From assembly GCA_026119855.1 (NCBI GenBank), contig JAOWBW010001120.1:310001-374000 (forward strand): a stretch of DNA of 64,000 nucleotides, in the 5' to 3' direction. Source of the stretch: Campanula takesimana (taxonomy: Eukaryota > Streptophyta > Magnoliopsida > Asterales > Campanulaceae). How positions within the stretch are numbered: position 1 is the first letter of the stretch; every line of letters starts with the position of its first letter. The notes below the pieces were generated by a model, which searched no databases, had not been told where the DNA came from, and saw only the letters and a program-made list of their open reading frames with translations. Positions 34,469 to 45,844 of this stretch are shown piece after piece. The position numbers and the translations under genes are program-made.

Positions 34469-34568
34469 NNNNNNNNNNNNNNNNNNNNNNNNNNNNNNNN
34501 NNNNNNNNNNNNNNNNNNNNNNNNNNNNNNNNNNNNNNNNNNNNNNNNNNNNNNNNNNNNNNNNNNNN
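34469..34568. other. Assembly gap, 100 N
   Basis: Exactly 100 N, the conventional length for a gap of unknown size. Left of it is element C gag; right of it is the leader of a copia element. Open frames reported through the N run are meaningless. Confidence 0.5.
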
Positions 34569-35406
34569 AAGCCATGAGGCATCCACAATTCTGCACTAAT
34601 TCAAGATATCAAGAAAGTAGTCCATGTGGTCGAAACTAAGCAATAGATGGTCTCGATGAACGTAGGCCAATTGCATCCACAATTTCACATGGATCTCCAA
34701 TCATTGAATCAAAACTTTGTTTCTTATTTTAGCATTATGAACTCTTCATAATTCTAACTTCGTTTTATCTTTGAAACTTTGATTGCGATCAAGTTTGGGA
34801 AACACAATCTCGATGAACGCAGATTAGCTATCCAAACCTTGAACCAATCTTAGAATCACAAGACTAAAACAAATAGGAAAATCAAACCCAAAATCCACCA
34901 CAAACCAACTACCCATTCCAGATCAGCAGGTCTGGACTGGTTCTGTATACTGGTTTTGTTGATTTTTTTTTTTTTTTTTCGAAAAAATTCCAGATTCTGT
35001 TTTTTGACCAAAATCAGACCTTCTGACCCTTTGTGCGGCCACCCAATAGGCCATGTGCGGTCGCCCAAAACTGTGCGGCCGCCCAGGTGATTCTGTGCGT
35101 CGCCCGCTTGATCAGAAGTTCAGAATTTTAAAGTTTCGAAAATTTTGTCTCAAATTGTTTTTTTTCCTGATTATTAAAACTTTGATCCAATAAAAAATTA
35201 ATAATAAACAATTCTGAATCCATCCTAATATTTATTGCGATTGAATCGTGCGATTAAGGTTGCAAAACAATAAACAACATAAAATCACAAAACACATAAA
35301 ATCATATATCCCAATATCCATATCATGCAGGCACATAAACAATTTATATACACATAACATGATATAGGTATTGAAGTAATCAACATGAACGGGGCTCTGA
35401 TACCAC
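34569..35406 (-). promoter_or_regulatory. Leader and primer-binding site of a third copia element
   Basis: Parallel to the copia A leader (for example CATGTGG...CGAAACTAAGCAATAGATGG at 34623-34650). The PBS TGGTATCAGAGC is the complement of 35394-35405, one base from the LTR. A CpG-rich cluster at 35033-35107 holds four GTGCGGCCGCCC-like motifs, the same family as in the adjoining LTR. Confidence 0.5.
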
Positions 35407-36855
35407 TGTTGGGTTTCGATGTAACATGCGCAACGGAAGTTAGCATTTAAAATTTTGAAACCCAAAGCCCATAGATCCGTTCATATGATTAAATCAAATA
35501 CCACAATATGAATAGAAGAAAAAACTAACCCTTGATGACTTGAATTCTAGCTTTGATCTTGGTGGAGATTGAAGCTTTGATCACAATGAAGGTAAGGACA
35601 CGAACTTCGAAGATGATGAGCTTCACCTCTAGCGGTATCTACACCACGAACGAATATCAAGAGCTTCTTGATCTTGGTGCTAGACCAAAAATTATGAAAC
35701 ACACTTTCACAATTTAATATGACTATATGGAATTTTATTTGTGTATTATTTTGTTCTCAATCAAAGGATATCTGGAACAAAATAAACTCTCTCAAACTCT
35801 TTGAGACTCACAAAAATCTTGGGGAGAGTGCTGGCCGAATTTGGTCTTTTATACACAAGTAGGACCTATTCCAAATAGAAACTTGTGTCAAATCCGTCCA
35901 AATTCGTTTCCTAATTAAATTAGGAATCTGCCTCCCGACAGCACCGTGCGGCCCGCCCAAAGAAGGCTGTGCGGTCGCCCAACTTCGGCGGTCGCCTGGT
36001 CCATTTTGGGCGGGGTCGCCCGCCTGCCCAGAAACACAGAAAAATTCCATTCAGTCCTTTTAAAGATTCGTTCTATTGTGTGTGACCTCTAGGATTATAC
36101 TAAGTTGGCAATGGGTTCAAACATGAAACCATAAGATATGATTAGGTTCTAGCAAACCGTCATACCTACCCAAATAGTATAACTAGATACAAGTTCACAT
36201 TCCTTTTTAGAACATGTCATAATCCCTTTGTCCACGATGTCATTGAACACAAGTCATGGTCAAACAGTCAACATGTTTTGTTCAATACTTTCTTGATTCG
36301 AATATGTTGATAATCCAAATGACATTGGTCCAATCAATTCATTTGAGTCCGCCGGCCGGACATTTCATCAACATCATCCTACCTACGAGAGGCTCAAGCT
36401 TGACATCTCCCCGTAGAGGGACAAATCCATTTAGCTTATTATTCTTCCCTACGTGAATCCGATTATGCCAATCATACCCTTTATAACTACCCGGTTAAAA
36501 GCAGCGTTTGAATATGTCAAATATAATGTTCATCAAGTGGAAGACTATAATAACTTCATGTCTAAGGATTCGAATGACATAACTAATATGAGATATATGT
36601 TCGACATAGACCATGACATAAATATCATACAGCGAGTCATGTCCAGTACCTTGTTCCAAACAAGTACCCATAAATCTAACATGATCATCCCATGATCATT
36701 TAGCCTTTATACTAGTGCTTAACAAGTACTAGGGACGAAGATTATTATAAGTAAACATGAACAACAATAATAATCAAAACATTTCTTTATTGATATGAAA
36801 TAAATGATAACAATTACAACATTTATTAAACGTGCCTAGGGCACCACTACCAACA
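35407..36855 (-). repeat. Third copia element, 5' LTR
   Basis: A 1449-bp LTR, TGTTGGGTTTCGATG...CTACCAACA, clearly homologous to the copia B LTR over most of its length but with frequent differences and small indels. The TATA box is the complement of 35847-35853. Upstream at 35945-36029 is a cluster of GTGCGGTCGCCC-like motifs, unrelated in sequence to the GGTCCGACCGG motifs at the same place in copia B. It is followed by gypsy H sequence. Confidence 0.5.
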
Positions 36856-39800
36856 ATTCCAAGTTCAATCTAATTCTTGGAAAAATCATGAAAAGATGTC
36901 TAAACGAGTTTTGGAACGAAGGGCATCACTTGAACGCCTAGGGGTTAAACATCGACGATGGCATCAACAACGAAGACATCAACAACGATGAAATCAAGAC
37001 AAAGAAAGGTGGAGAAACAATCATGAAGCAAAGTTTTCAAAAGGGGATATAAAAAAAAAGGGGCTCGCTAGGTTGAAATCCTCAAAATCAACCTAGGCAA
37101 AAGTTAGAGCACAAAAAAAAAAAAAAAAAAATCCCCCTCAATCAAAGAAGTACAAGATCAACATCATTCCATAGACGAAGGACGAAGAAACAACCATCTC
37201 GACGAATGGAGCATCCACAAGAACTATGGTGACCTGAGCCTCTTCACTGGAGGAACGTAGGCAACCTTCGGGTCCGGTCTCACACGCAAGAAAGAAGATA
37301 TGTTTAGCCCTAGGCGCTTATGGTGACGACCTTCATCTCGAACTTGTCAAGACGTCTTTGTACGATTCATTTTCCAATGAATTAATCACCAAAAGATTCA
37401 ACAACTTTCTTAGATTTGAAATCGCTTTCCGTTCCTTGTCGAGTCTAGGAGTTTCTCTTCTTTTTGCGATACTCCCAGTTTATTGTAATCAAACCGGGGC
37501 TTTCTTTCTCTTCTCTCTTAATGACTTACTTGCCTTCGTGAGTCATTCAAAAAATATACATACATGAAGTCAATACTAGGACCTTCCTTAGTCGAGTCAA
37601 TGTCACTCATCTTTAGTGACAAGAGGTCTTCACCGCAAAATCACATGTCTCTCATCCTCAGCTAGAGTCAATGTACACTTTCTCATCAATTGAGTAAAAA
37701 AAAATGAAGACGCAAAAGAGATGCCCACTAGATTGAAACCCGAGGGAGGTCTAGGCAAAAAACAGGGGAGCGTCATGAAAAAAAAATGAGAGAGTGAGAG
37801 AGAGAAGGGAAAGAGAAATGGAGATCTCCGGCCTCTAAGGAAGACAACTGCACAAGTTCTACATTGGGTCTCCTCAGCAAGTCATCCCCACCGAGCCAAC
37901 TTTGGAATTCCAAAAGGCTTGACGAGATATGGCACCATCAAAGGTCATTGTGGGTAATCGAAAGATTGTTCTTGCAATGTGCATCTTTGGGCTCATGAGA
38001 AAGAAGGCCCGTGGTAATCAAGATCGATGCGAGAACAAGCCCATCATTAAGGGGTATGAGGTTGCACAAAATAATCCCCAGCTAGTCAGTTGGTTTGGGC
38101 AGCGAGCAACAACATGTAATTCAAGCTTATATAAGCATGTACCTCTAAAGTATGCCGAAAGACTCCCAAGAATGGAGTAGCTCTTGCCATGTCCCCTTGT
38201 GTTTGTTTCCCCACACGAGTACGAGTCTCTTGCTTTTCTCAACAAATGATGACGCCCTAAGGGCTATGTGACTCGATAAAGAAAACTTCTCTTGCTTCAT
38301 TTGATAGTTAATGAGACCTAGGGGCTACGCTCAATAAAGATGTGTGAGACTCCCCTCAAAGTCTTTCAAAAGGAATGTCGAGAAGCACCTTCTTGTCATA
38401 TATGCTTGTGCCTGTTCCCCCAACCAAGGATGGGCCTTTCTTGCTCCACTTTTAATCAATGGTGGCACTCTAGGGGCTACACTTAAGTTTGAAAGTTTCC
38501 ATTGGCAAGAAGCAATTCAGTTCACCTCCCAACAATGGCCCTAGCAAAGTCATATGCAACATTGGAAGCTTCCTCAATAAGTTTGGCACCAAAGGTCTCA
38601 AGGGGCTTCGGAATCTACAATCCTTTGAGCTATGGCATTACAACAATCCAAGCAAAGGGAAATATTGAGGCTTCGCAATTAACAAGCTTTTTGGCAGTAG
38701 TACCCGAGCAATACAATTTGGGAGTAGTCTTATGGCTCCATGAAAGGGATCAAACTTCAATGGTCCCTCAACACTTCCAGTCAAAAGGCCTCTTGGTTTT
38801 TAAATGAAGGCTCCGATGATATGAATGAATTTGATGATTCTTGTTAAAACTCACAGCGAGATTATGAAGGAAGTCTTAGAGAAAAGAAAAAAGATCAATA
38901 TGCTAGACTCACCCTGACTGGTTATAGCGGGCAATGCCAATATGTTAACCCTATAGAAGAGTTACGGCCAATCCAATGTTTCTGCAATACAACACCCCTT
39001 CTCTAAGATCAAAAGCACAGGCTGCATCCGAAGATCCGCCGTCGGTTCAACTCAAGAAGACTCAAGCAAAACATACCGTTCGAGACTTTATCACACAAGA
39101 CCTTATCATCTGCAACAACATCACCATCTCCCCTGAGGCGTCTCCCGAAGACCGTACTATATTTTCAACATGGACCTTCCGCCATTTAGGTATCAACCAC
39201 AAAAAGGGCCATCCATCTCCAAGCAAGAGAAAGAAGGAGATTGCCTTCAAGAGTTCTTCCCAATAGCGCCATCCGCTCCCAACATAATGCTAACGCCAAG
39301 AAGCCGATTCCAAGAAAATTTGAGGCTTCACACCGAAAGGTCTCCACATCCCACCATCTACAAACTTGATAAGCCCATGACATTTGGGGCTTAGCAATCT
39401 CTCAAAGCTTGTATCAATGATCTTCTCTTGGGGCTAGACATCAATTTTCGTTGGACACCGCGGTGACAACATTCAAGCGAGGCAATCCGGACTTCGATCG
39501 AACATGACTTGATCTTGGGTTGGATTTACAAACACACAATGGTCAAAATGGTTCACCCACAAACTAAAAAAAAAAAAATCTTTTTCCCACATGTGTAGAT
39601 ATTCTATTCCTACAAAAAGACAAAAAGAATTTTCTTTTTCTTTTTCTCCTTAGTTGCGCAAAAATATGTGCATCATTTTATCTTGCTCCTAGCTTCCTCC
39701 CTAGCATTCCCCAGCATCCTTGAACTACGCTGGTCTGATTCCTGCCAAGGGATATGTAGGCAGCCTTTTGGCACGACCAACCCATCATCCGGAATATTGT

Positions 39801-40816
39801 CCAACCGACACTCCATCAAAAATGAATTCATCATCAAAGGCAGCGACACTCTCCGCCAAAGCATCTACCACAACATCACGAATCCATCCAACGGCAATAG
39901 TAAGTGAAGGCATGGACATCATTCATCTCTCTCAAGAAAATATCTGCTTTCAAAAATCACTTCACACACAAAATCACTTTACTTCTCCATCATGCAAAAC
40001 TGCTTCAAAATCACATCACACCATAAGCACGATTTCGCTCAATCTACATGCACTTTCTTGCACAAACACGTATACCTGCAAAAGCACACACATACCAGGT
40101 ACCACCACAAGGTCAACAACATCTGTAACTCAGGACATTTCATCCCCAGCAGAAAGTGATCAGCAGTCAACTACGCCTACATCCCCACAGAGTCAAATAA
40201 CTACAGTTCAATGACAACAACTCGGTCCATGATGAGCCGCAAGAATCATCACCTTTCCATCAAGAGACAACAATGTCACATATGGGAAAATGAATCCCGC
40301 ACTAGCAAATGGATCCCGCCATCAGCAAACGGATCCTGCACCAGCAAAACGGATCCCGCACCAGCAAAATGGATCCCGCTTCCAGCAAACGGATCCCGCA
40401 TCAGCAAACGGATCCCGCTTCTAGCAAACGGATCCCACATCAGCAAACGGATCCCGCTTCCAGCAAACGGATCCCGCATCAGCAAATGGATCCCGCTTCC
40501 AGCAAACAGATCCCGCTTTCAGCAAACGGATCCCGCTTCCAGCAAACGGATCCCGCATCAGCAAACGGACCCCGCTTCCAACAAATGGATCCCGCTATTG
40601 GCAAAGCTGCTCACACAGGGAACGCACCTTTATCTCTCGTAATTTCAGCAAAGCCGCTCACACAAGGGGTGCACCTCCATCCCTCGCAACTTTCAATTAC
40701 CGCTTTTATCGAGTCTTTGCTTTCTTCTTTTTCCCTTTCTTTGGTGATGTCCTCGGCAGATGTCTTGTCTTTTGTAGGCGTGTCTTTGCTACGCAATCCA
40801 CGCCGCCAAGGGGCTC
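36856..40816 (+). mobile_element. Gypsy element H, long 3' region
   Basis: About 4 kb of non-coding 3' region upstream of the H LTR, matching in inverse order the 3' region of element F (47190-51180). It contains module 1 (GCTCGCTAGGTTGAAA...CCTAGGCAAAA, 37065-37095, and a second at 37725-37755), module 2 (37200-37290 and 39720-39785), and a degraded stretch of gag-protease linker (SLRSKAQAASEDPPSVQLKK at about 39000-39060). It ends with a tandem repeat and the tract CCAAGGGGCTC before the LTR. No pol is present in the window, as the third copia LTR abuts its left side. Confidence 0.5.
40300..40605. repeat. Tandem repeat near 3' LTR of element H
   Basis: About 15 units of 18-21 bp of the form AGCAAACGGATCCCGCTTCC or AGCAAACGGATCCCGCATC. 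In-frame translations of the repeat (e.g. 'PASSKRIPHQQTD') are artefacts. A five- to six-unit relic of the same repeat is at 47362-47478 in F. Confidence 0.5.
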
Positions 40817-41809
40817 TGTAGACACCCCGCCTTGGACCGCTCACCCTGATTGCACATTTGATCTTGTGTTTTATATGTTTTCCGTTAGTTTTCGTTACTT
40901 CGATTAAGTTCCTGACTGACTTCGTTAAGTTCAGAGACTAAACTGAATAACAGTGCTAATTTTCTAGTCCTTTCTATCAAAAATTGCCTTCTTTGAGTTG
41001 CGCGCCTCCGGCCTTTGAAGCCAGAAGCGCGAGCCTTCCGCCGCCAAGATGGGAAGCGTGCGCCTCTGGGCGTGTCAGTTACAAATTTTTGGCCTTGAAT
41101 CTCTCCCTTGCCCATCTTACAAGATTCTGCCCGGGAAATGGTTCTTGGCAGCTCAGTTTTGGCACAAAAAAACAACCCTTTACAACTATAAAAACCCCTC
41201 CTGTCTACCATTGGAGGGGATGGACTTTGATCACCATTTTCACACCTAAAATCACCAATTTCTCATTACAAAACTTGCATGGACTTTTGATCACCAACTT
41301 TTAACATCCAACAATCCTTCCAATAAGGATCATTCTCAAGGAGTGTCAAGAACTTGTCTTCCAAACATAGGTATTTTCTTGCCTTCTTCACTTTCTTCTA
41401 ATTCATCTTTTCTTATCTTTTCTTTTGATCAAAAGTGCAATCAAACCCAAACCAAATTTGGGACATAACTCCGAACGATCACTTCATCTTCATTGAAGTT
41501 GGTCTAGGGGTCATCTCCCTACATTTCAACCTCTTTTGAAACCCCTCTAAATTTGATATTAATAGGAAGAACGCAATTTTTATAATGTAAACTTTGAACA
41601 ATCAAGACCGACGTTAGTCGGGCGAGATAGGTGTTTAAGTAATTTCCATATCGTAACCTAACCCCGAACTCTCAAAAGGAATCTTTGTTTTCGTAAATTA
41701 AACACATTTCCAACTTAATAGGTTTTCTCGCGTTCCTCTAAAATATGGGTGGCGACTCCTTAAAAAAATCATCCTTTTCCCGTGAGGAGCCCGGGCTGGG
41801 GTACCTACA
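40817..41809 (+). repeat. Element H 3' LTR
   Basis: A 993-bp LTR, TGTAGACACCCCGCC...GGGGTACCTACA, same family as the LTRs of C and E. TATA box TATAAAAA at 41187-41194. A triple CpG-rich cluster at 40998-41072 (TTGCGCGCCTCC, GAAGCGCGAGCC, GAAGCGTGCGCCTCTGG) lies 115-190 bp upstream. H inserted into the exon of the plant-mobile-domain gene that resumes at 41810. Confidence 0.5.
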
Positions 41810-43341
41810 AGTACTCACACCATGCACATGCGGTGGGGGGAGGTCACCAAGAGTCCTACTGACTTTCATGCCATTACTGGGCTTCCCATCGTTGGTGAGC
41901 TACTTGAGGTTGATACGGATTTCTCTCTTAGCGGGGACGATATGAGGCACTTTCTGGGCTTCTCTGTATGTACCCTAGGCAAAGGTGTCCCTCTAAAGGC
42001 TTTGAGGTACAAGGTTGATGCCTATATGGCTGTTAATGCCGGCCAGATGCATCTTACTGCTACTCGTATTGTAGCCATCCACAGCTTTCTGTGGTGGGCC
42101 CTTTCTGAGATGCTATTTACAAATCATGTGTCGACCGCGTTGTTTACTCTGTCGAGCTGCCTGAGAGATATGCAGCATGCCACTGAGGCCTGTTGGTGTT
42201 TAGCTGGCTTGGCCTACTGCTCTGTGGCCATGGATGAGAGTTCACGTGATCGGACGAACGCTGGCTTAGGCGGCTACAGTCATGCCTGGGAGGTACAATA
42301 CTCATCTTCTTCTGTATTCCTCCTTTATTTCAGCCCCAGTTTATTTTGATAGCATTTTTCATCTGAGCTATTTGTATATTGACATCTTTTATGTTTCTCC
42401 CATTTTGCAGGCCTGAGGATACGCCATGTTTGGTCTCTTCACTTTTAACCTTCGAGACAACACTGTTATGTTCCCAGATACTATGAGATTGCGCCGGAGT
42501 AACAGGGATACCTGTGATGAGCAGGCCGAGGGGGCTCATATGACGGTGGAGCATATGCGGCTCTATTTTGACAGGTGGGAGTCCGTCCCTGAGTCTGCTG
42601 TCGCTTTCTTCCTTTGGCGGAGTCTGGACATTGACCATGCGTACGGGTTTGCTGGTATGAAATTACTGATAATTGGCCTCAGTAGGGGATGCTTTTACTT
42701 AGGAGAGAGAGTCTCTCGCCAGCAGGGTGGTGGCAGACTCGATGTCATTGTCCCCTTGGACCTGCCGGCTCATATGGTTAACTCTTATGCCATCGCGGAG
42801 GAGGAGAGAGGGGATTTCATTATTGGTCAGGATGCTTTTGACCATATGTCATTAGAGGCTGATTATCAGGACTTCCTCACTTGTCTCTTGCCCCGGTTGA
42901 TTATAGAGGGTGATCAGGCTCAGGCCCAAGGAGTTGTTCACGTCCCTTTCCGTCCACAGCTTGGACCAGCTTCCTTTACCTACAGCATGGCTGAGGGGGT
43001 AGAGAGTACTGAGGACCTACCCGCATAGTACGATATGCCTGAGGGACTCGTACCTCCAGCTGACGTGACTATGGTATGGTTTATGACCCTTCTTCCGTCA
43101 TTTCTTGTCATTCTACCATTTCATTCCTCTGTTTATCATTTATCTGAAGATTTTGATATCTCTATTTGTTTCTTCTCAACAGGTGCCCATTGCCGAGTAT
43201 AGAGAGGTCGCCAGATGGCTCGCCCAGTTCATGGCCTATTCCAGGAGGGTGAAGAGAGAGACCGCGGAACTCTTAGGCCGATTGGCTCGTCAGACGGCAG
43301 AGTCAGCCTCCTGCGGGAAGAGACCTCAGACGGACGAGTGA
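41810..43341 (+). pseudogene. Plant-mobile-domain gene with introns, disrupted
   Basis: Three exons are visible: up to 42292, 42411-43073 and 43183-43341, joined by GT-AG introns (42293-42410, 43074-43182) with a conserved frame. Exon 1 starts inside the coding sequence (MRWGEVTKSPTDFHAITGLP), because LTR H cuts it at 41809. The 'WGE.T....D..AITGLP' motif is typical of the plant mobile domain (aminotransferase-like family). Exon 2 includes YGFAGMKLLIIGLSRGCFYL and RPQLGPASFTYSMAEG. Exon 3 is a coiled-coil-like tail (EVARWLAQFMAYSRRVKRET). Two in-frame stops, TGA at 42414-42416 (where a Trp codon would fit) and TAG at 43026-43028, make it a pseudogene. It may be a captured host gene inside element D or a D-encoded second antisense gene. 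Confidence 0.5.
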
Positions 43342-43734
43342 TCACGTGGAAATGCCGACGTCTCCTTCCTTTTGATGCTGAGTAGATAGGATCCCCCATT
43401 CCCTCTTTTTGTTGACGATGTACTTATTGCCTCGGTATAGGCGAAGACAACTTTTACTTCTTTGGCTTGTACCTATGCAACAGTTATTTCCTAACTCTAA
43501 CACATAATACATTAGTTGATTTTAGTTTTTATTCTCTGACTGTGTAAATGGATTGATTCACGTCCGGTTGGTCAACCGAGGGGTAATTTTATGAGATGGA
43601 TTCGTGTTGGGCCATTTGTACGTGATGTAAGAACTGTTTCGAGTGAGTTTCTGGGGTGGTTGAGACATGTTTTGACTTTTCAGGCAACCTTGGATTTGTG
43701 CAGAGTTATTGCTGTTCTGAACTGGAAGATGCCT
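43342..43734 (+). other. Spacer between the mobile-domain pseudogene and the D antisense ORF
   Basis: No gene was recognised. No LTR end is visible here, so element D seems to continue through it. Confidence 0.5.
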
Positions 43735-43832
43735 TGTACGAGACATCGATGTCTCGTTCGAGTCATCCTCTGAATATGCGGCTGTTTCTCCTTTTTCCTC
43801 GAGGATTTGGTGTCCAAACTTGTATATAAACA
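43735..43832 (+). promoter_or_regulatory. Putative promoter of the antisense ORF in element D
   Basis: Near-palindromes TTGTACGAGACA and TGTCTCGTTCGAG (43735-43767) are followed about 55 bp later by TATATAAA at 43823-43830, and then about 90 bp later by the ATG of the antisense ORF. The palindrome recurs downstream of the ORF at 45677-45715 (TGTCTCGTACGAGACA, TGTCTCGTACGAAAC). The arrangement equals that of element C with a different motif. Confidence 0.5.
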
Positions 43833-43921
43833 CCTCTAGTCCGTCCTAGAATACCATGCAGCCTTGAATCAGCTCTGGGAACCTCTCTTTTGGAGTAAAA
43901 TTCTCAACCTTTTGCTCCCAA

Positions 43922-45413
43922 TGTCTCTAAGTAAGTTCGTCCCTTCATCAATAATTGTTGATGAGTTCTCCTTGGACTCAGAATTAGTAGAACGCTACAA
44001 GGGTGATTTAGCAACGTTCTTTCGCTCATTCAATAAACCTCGCCAAGAGAGATTCATAGAGATGTTCGGGTTTAAGATTCTTTTCACCTTGAAGAATCTA
44101 AAACCAGAATGGGACCTTTTAAAAGGAGTTGCACGCTTTTGGGATCCATCGACTCACCTCTTTAACTTTTCACTTAATGAGATGGTTCCTACTATAGGGA
44201 GATGGCGGCTATCTTGGATATGCCATTGACCGGGGTGATTGCGGTTCCTAATTGTGACAAGGTACCGGCGGAGTCCCTTAGGGACTTATTGAGTATCTGC
44301 CTTCCCGAGGCGCAGAGTTATATTCATAACCGCTATGTCGATCTCCACTCTTTGCCTAGGAGATTTAAAGGTCGGGTGACTTATGGTCACGGTGTGGATT
44401 CCCAGTGCTGCCTCTTGGCATTGTGCTTATTTCGAAGCGTACTTTTCATGAGCAAGTGTGGCATGGCGGACACGGAGCTCGTGGACATCGTTCTGCAAGA
44501 TAGAGGATGGGCCTTCAACATAATTCCTCTTATCTTGGGGGAGACTCTTCATGGTCTTGATGAGTTACACTGAACCGGCTCTATGACTCGGGGAAGTCCA
44601 TTATTGTTGACTATTTGGCTCAGAGAACATTTCAAATTGTTGGACTCTCCGGTCGAGTATTCTCCTTATACTTTCCATAGGAAGAGACTGTTAGTGAAGG
44701 GTCTCAGCATTGAGGAGTGGGCTCATCTTTTTGCTAAAGCGGAAACCAAAGATATTGCTTGGTGCCCACCCTTTTGGAAGGTGAGGAGGTTCGTAGCTAA
44801 TACCCTTGGGTACGACAGGGTTGTCCTTCCGGGTTTGAGGGACTCCTCTTTCTATTTACTCGGAGGGTAATGCGACAATTCGGTCAACAGCAGGACACTT
44901 TCTTGTTAGGGGGACGGTCTCGAGACATCTCTTTCATGATTCAGAGTTCTCTACGAGCTTGGCTCGCGCTTGGGGGATATGCACCACTATAGATCGTTGG
45001 ACCAATCCTCGTCATGAGGGAGGAAGCATCTATTTGTCGGATAAATACTTGAATTGGTTTCTCTCGGTATTCCGTCCTAGCGTCGAGGGTATTGATGAGA
45101 TCCACCGCTCTCTGTTGGGGGACCAATTCGAGCCTAGCTTAAATTTGAGGAAGAAGGAAGCTAAGGAGTATCCTTCTAATGTCAGAGTAGATGCCACTCA
45201 AGACTTTCTGGATAGTGACTTTTACGAGAAGAGGGCGAATGGGCTTCCCGGTAATTCCAAGCTCTGGATAGGCCTCATGTGTTTGCGAGACTGACTCCCT
45301 CGGTGTTCAGTCGACTTGATGTTCCTCCCAGTTTCGAGATACCTTTGCACAAGAGGAAGAGGAATGACAAGGCGGATCGCGGTCAAACCCTTACTAAGTC
45401 AAGGAAGAAATAG
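43922..45413 (+). pseudogene. Antisense ORF of element D, plant-mobile-domain/DUF7745-like, broken
   Basis: Homologous over its length to the intact ORF at 23067-24467. It shows FKILFTLKNLKPEWDLLKGV, ARFWDPSTHLFNFSLNEMVP, IIPLILGETLHGLDELH, GSPLLLTIWLREHFKL and AWCPPFW, and a basic end HKRKRNDK before TAG at 45411-45413. It is broken by frameshifts near 44195, 44868, 44950 and 45285 and by a TGA at about 44572. It lies antisense to the integrase of D at 45845-46289, as in C. Confidence 0.5.
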
Positions 45414-45720
45414 ATCCTTAGGAGTATCGAGAGATTTCCATAGATAGACCAATGTTCAGATTTTTAGTATTTTCTTTTGTAAGTTGGTATTCATGTTAGA
45501 AATTTTCTTATTGCTTTCTTAAAATGCATTAAATTAATAAGAAGACAAGATTTTGATTTTATTTATTGAATAGACCAGACCAAAAGGCTGATTACGTTCT
45601 CCTTTTACATCAATTAAATAAGGAGCTCAGGTCATCGTAGTTCTTGTATAAGAAAGAGAAAAATACGTCTGCTGACTGACATGTCTCGTACGAGACATAG
45701 GTGTCTCGTACGAAACTGTC

Positions 45721-45764
<44 letters not shown>

Positions 45765-45844
45765 TTTATGCACACCCTGACTTTTGCCTACACCGCCCTT
45801 TCAGGTTTTCAATCTAGCCGGCTTCTTTTCTCGTGCTCTCTTCT
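45414..45844 (-). other. Element D spacer with conserved modules and (AT)n
   Basis: Contains module 2 (GCTGATTACGTTCTCC...GAGCTCAGGTCATCGTAG, about 45588-45642), two palindromes of the TCTCGTACGAGA type (45677-45715), an (AT)n microsatellite (45724-45754), and the first module 1 copy (45783-45825). The second copy runs across the end of the integrase frame (about 45853-45892). Confidence 0.5.

Noticed and set aside
34165..34599. Open frames running through the N gap
   Set aside because: The N run gives no stops; the plus-strand frame is also the shadow of gag on the minus strand.
17770..36855. Treating the LTRs at 17770 and 35407 as a pair of one copia element
   Set aside because: They differ in many places, carry different motif cassettes, and the outer flanks TATAG and ATTCC do not match.
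40211..40821. Open frames with repeated 'SKRIPHQQTDPA' peptides as a repeat protein
   Set aside because: Product of the AGCAAACGGATCCCGC tandem repeat, open in several frames at once, in a non-coding retroelement region.
45724..45754. (AT)n as promoter TATA
   Set aside because: Simple microsatellite; the plausible TATA box for the D antisense ORF is at 43823-43830, upstream of the ORF.
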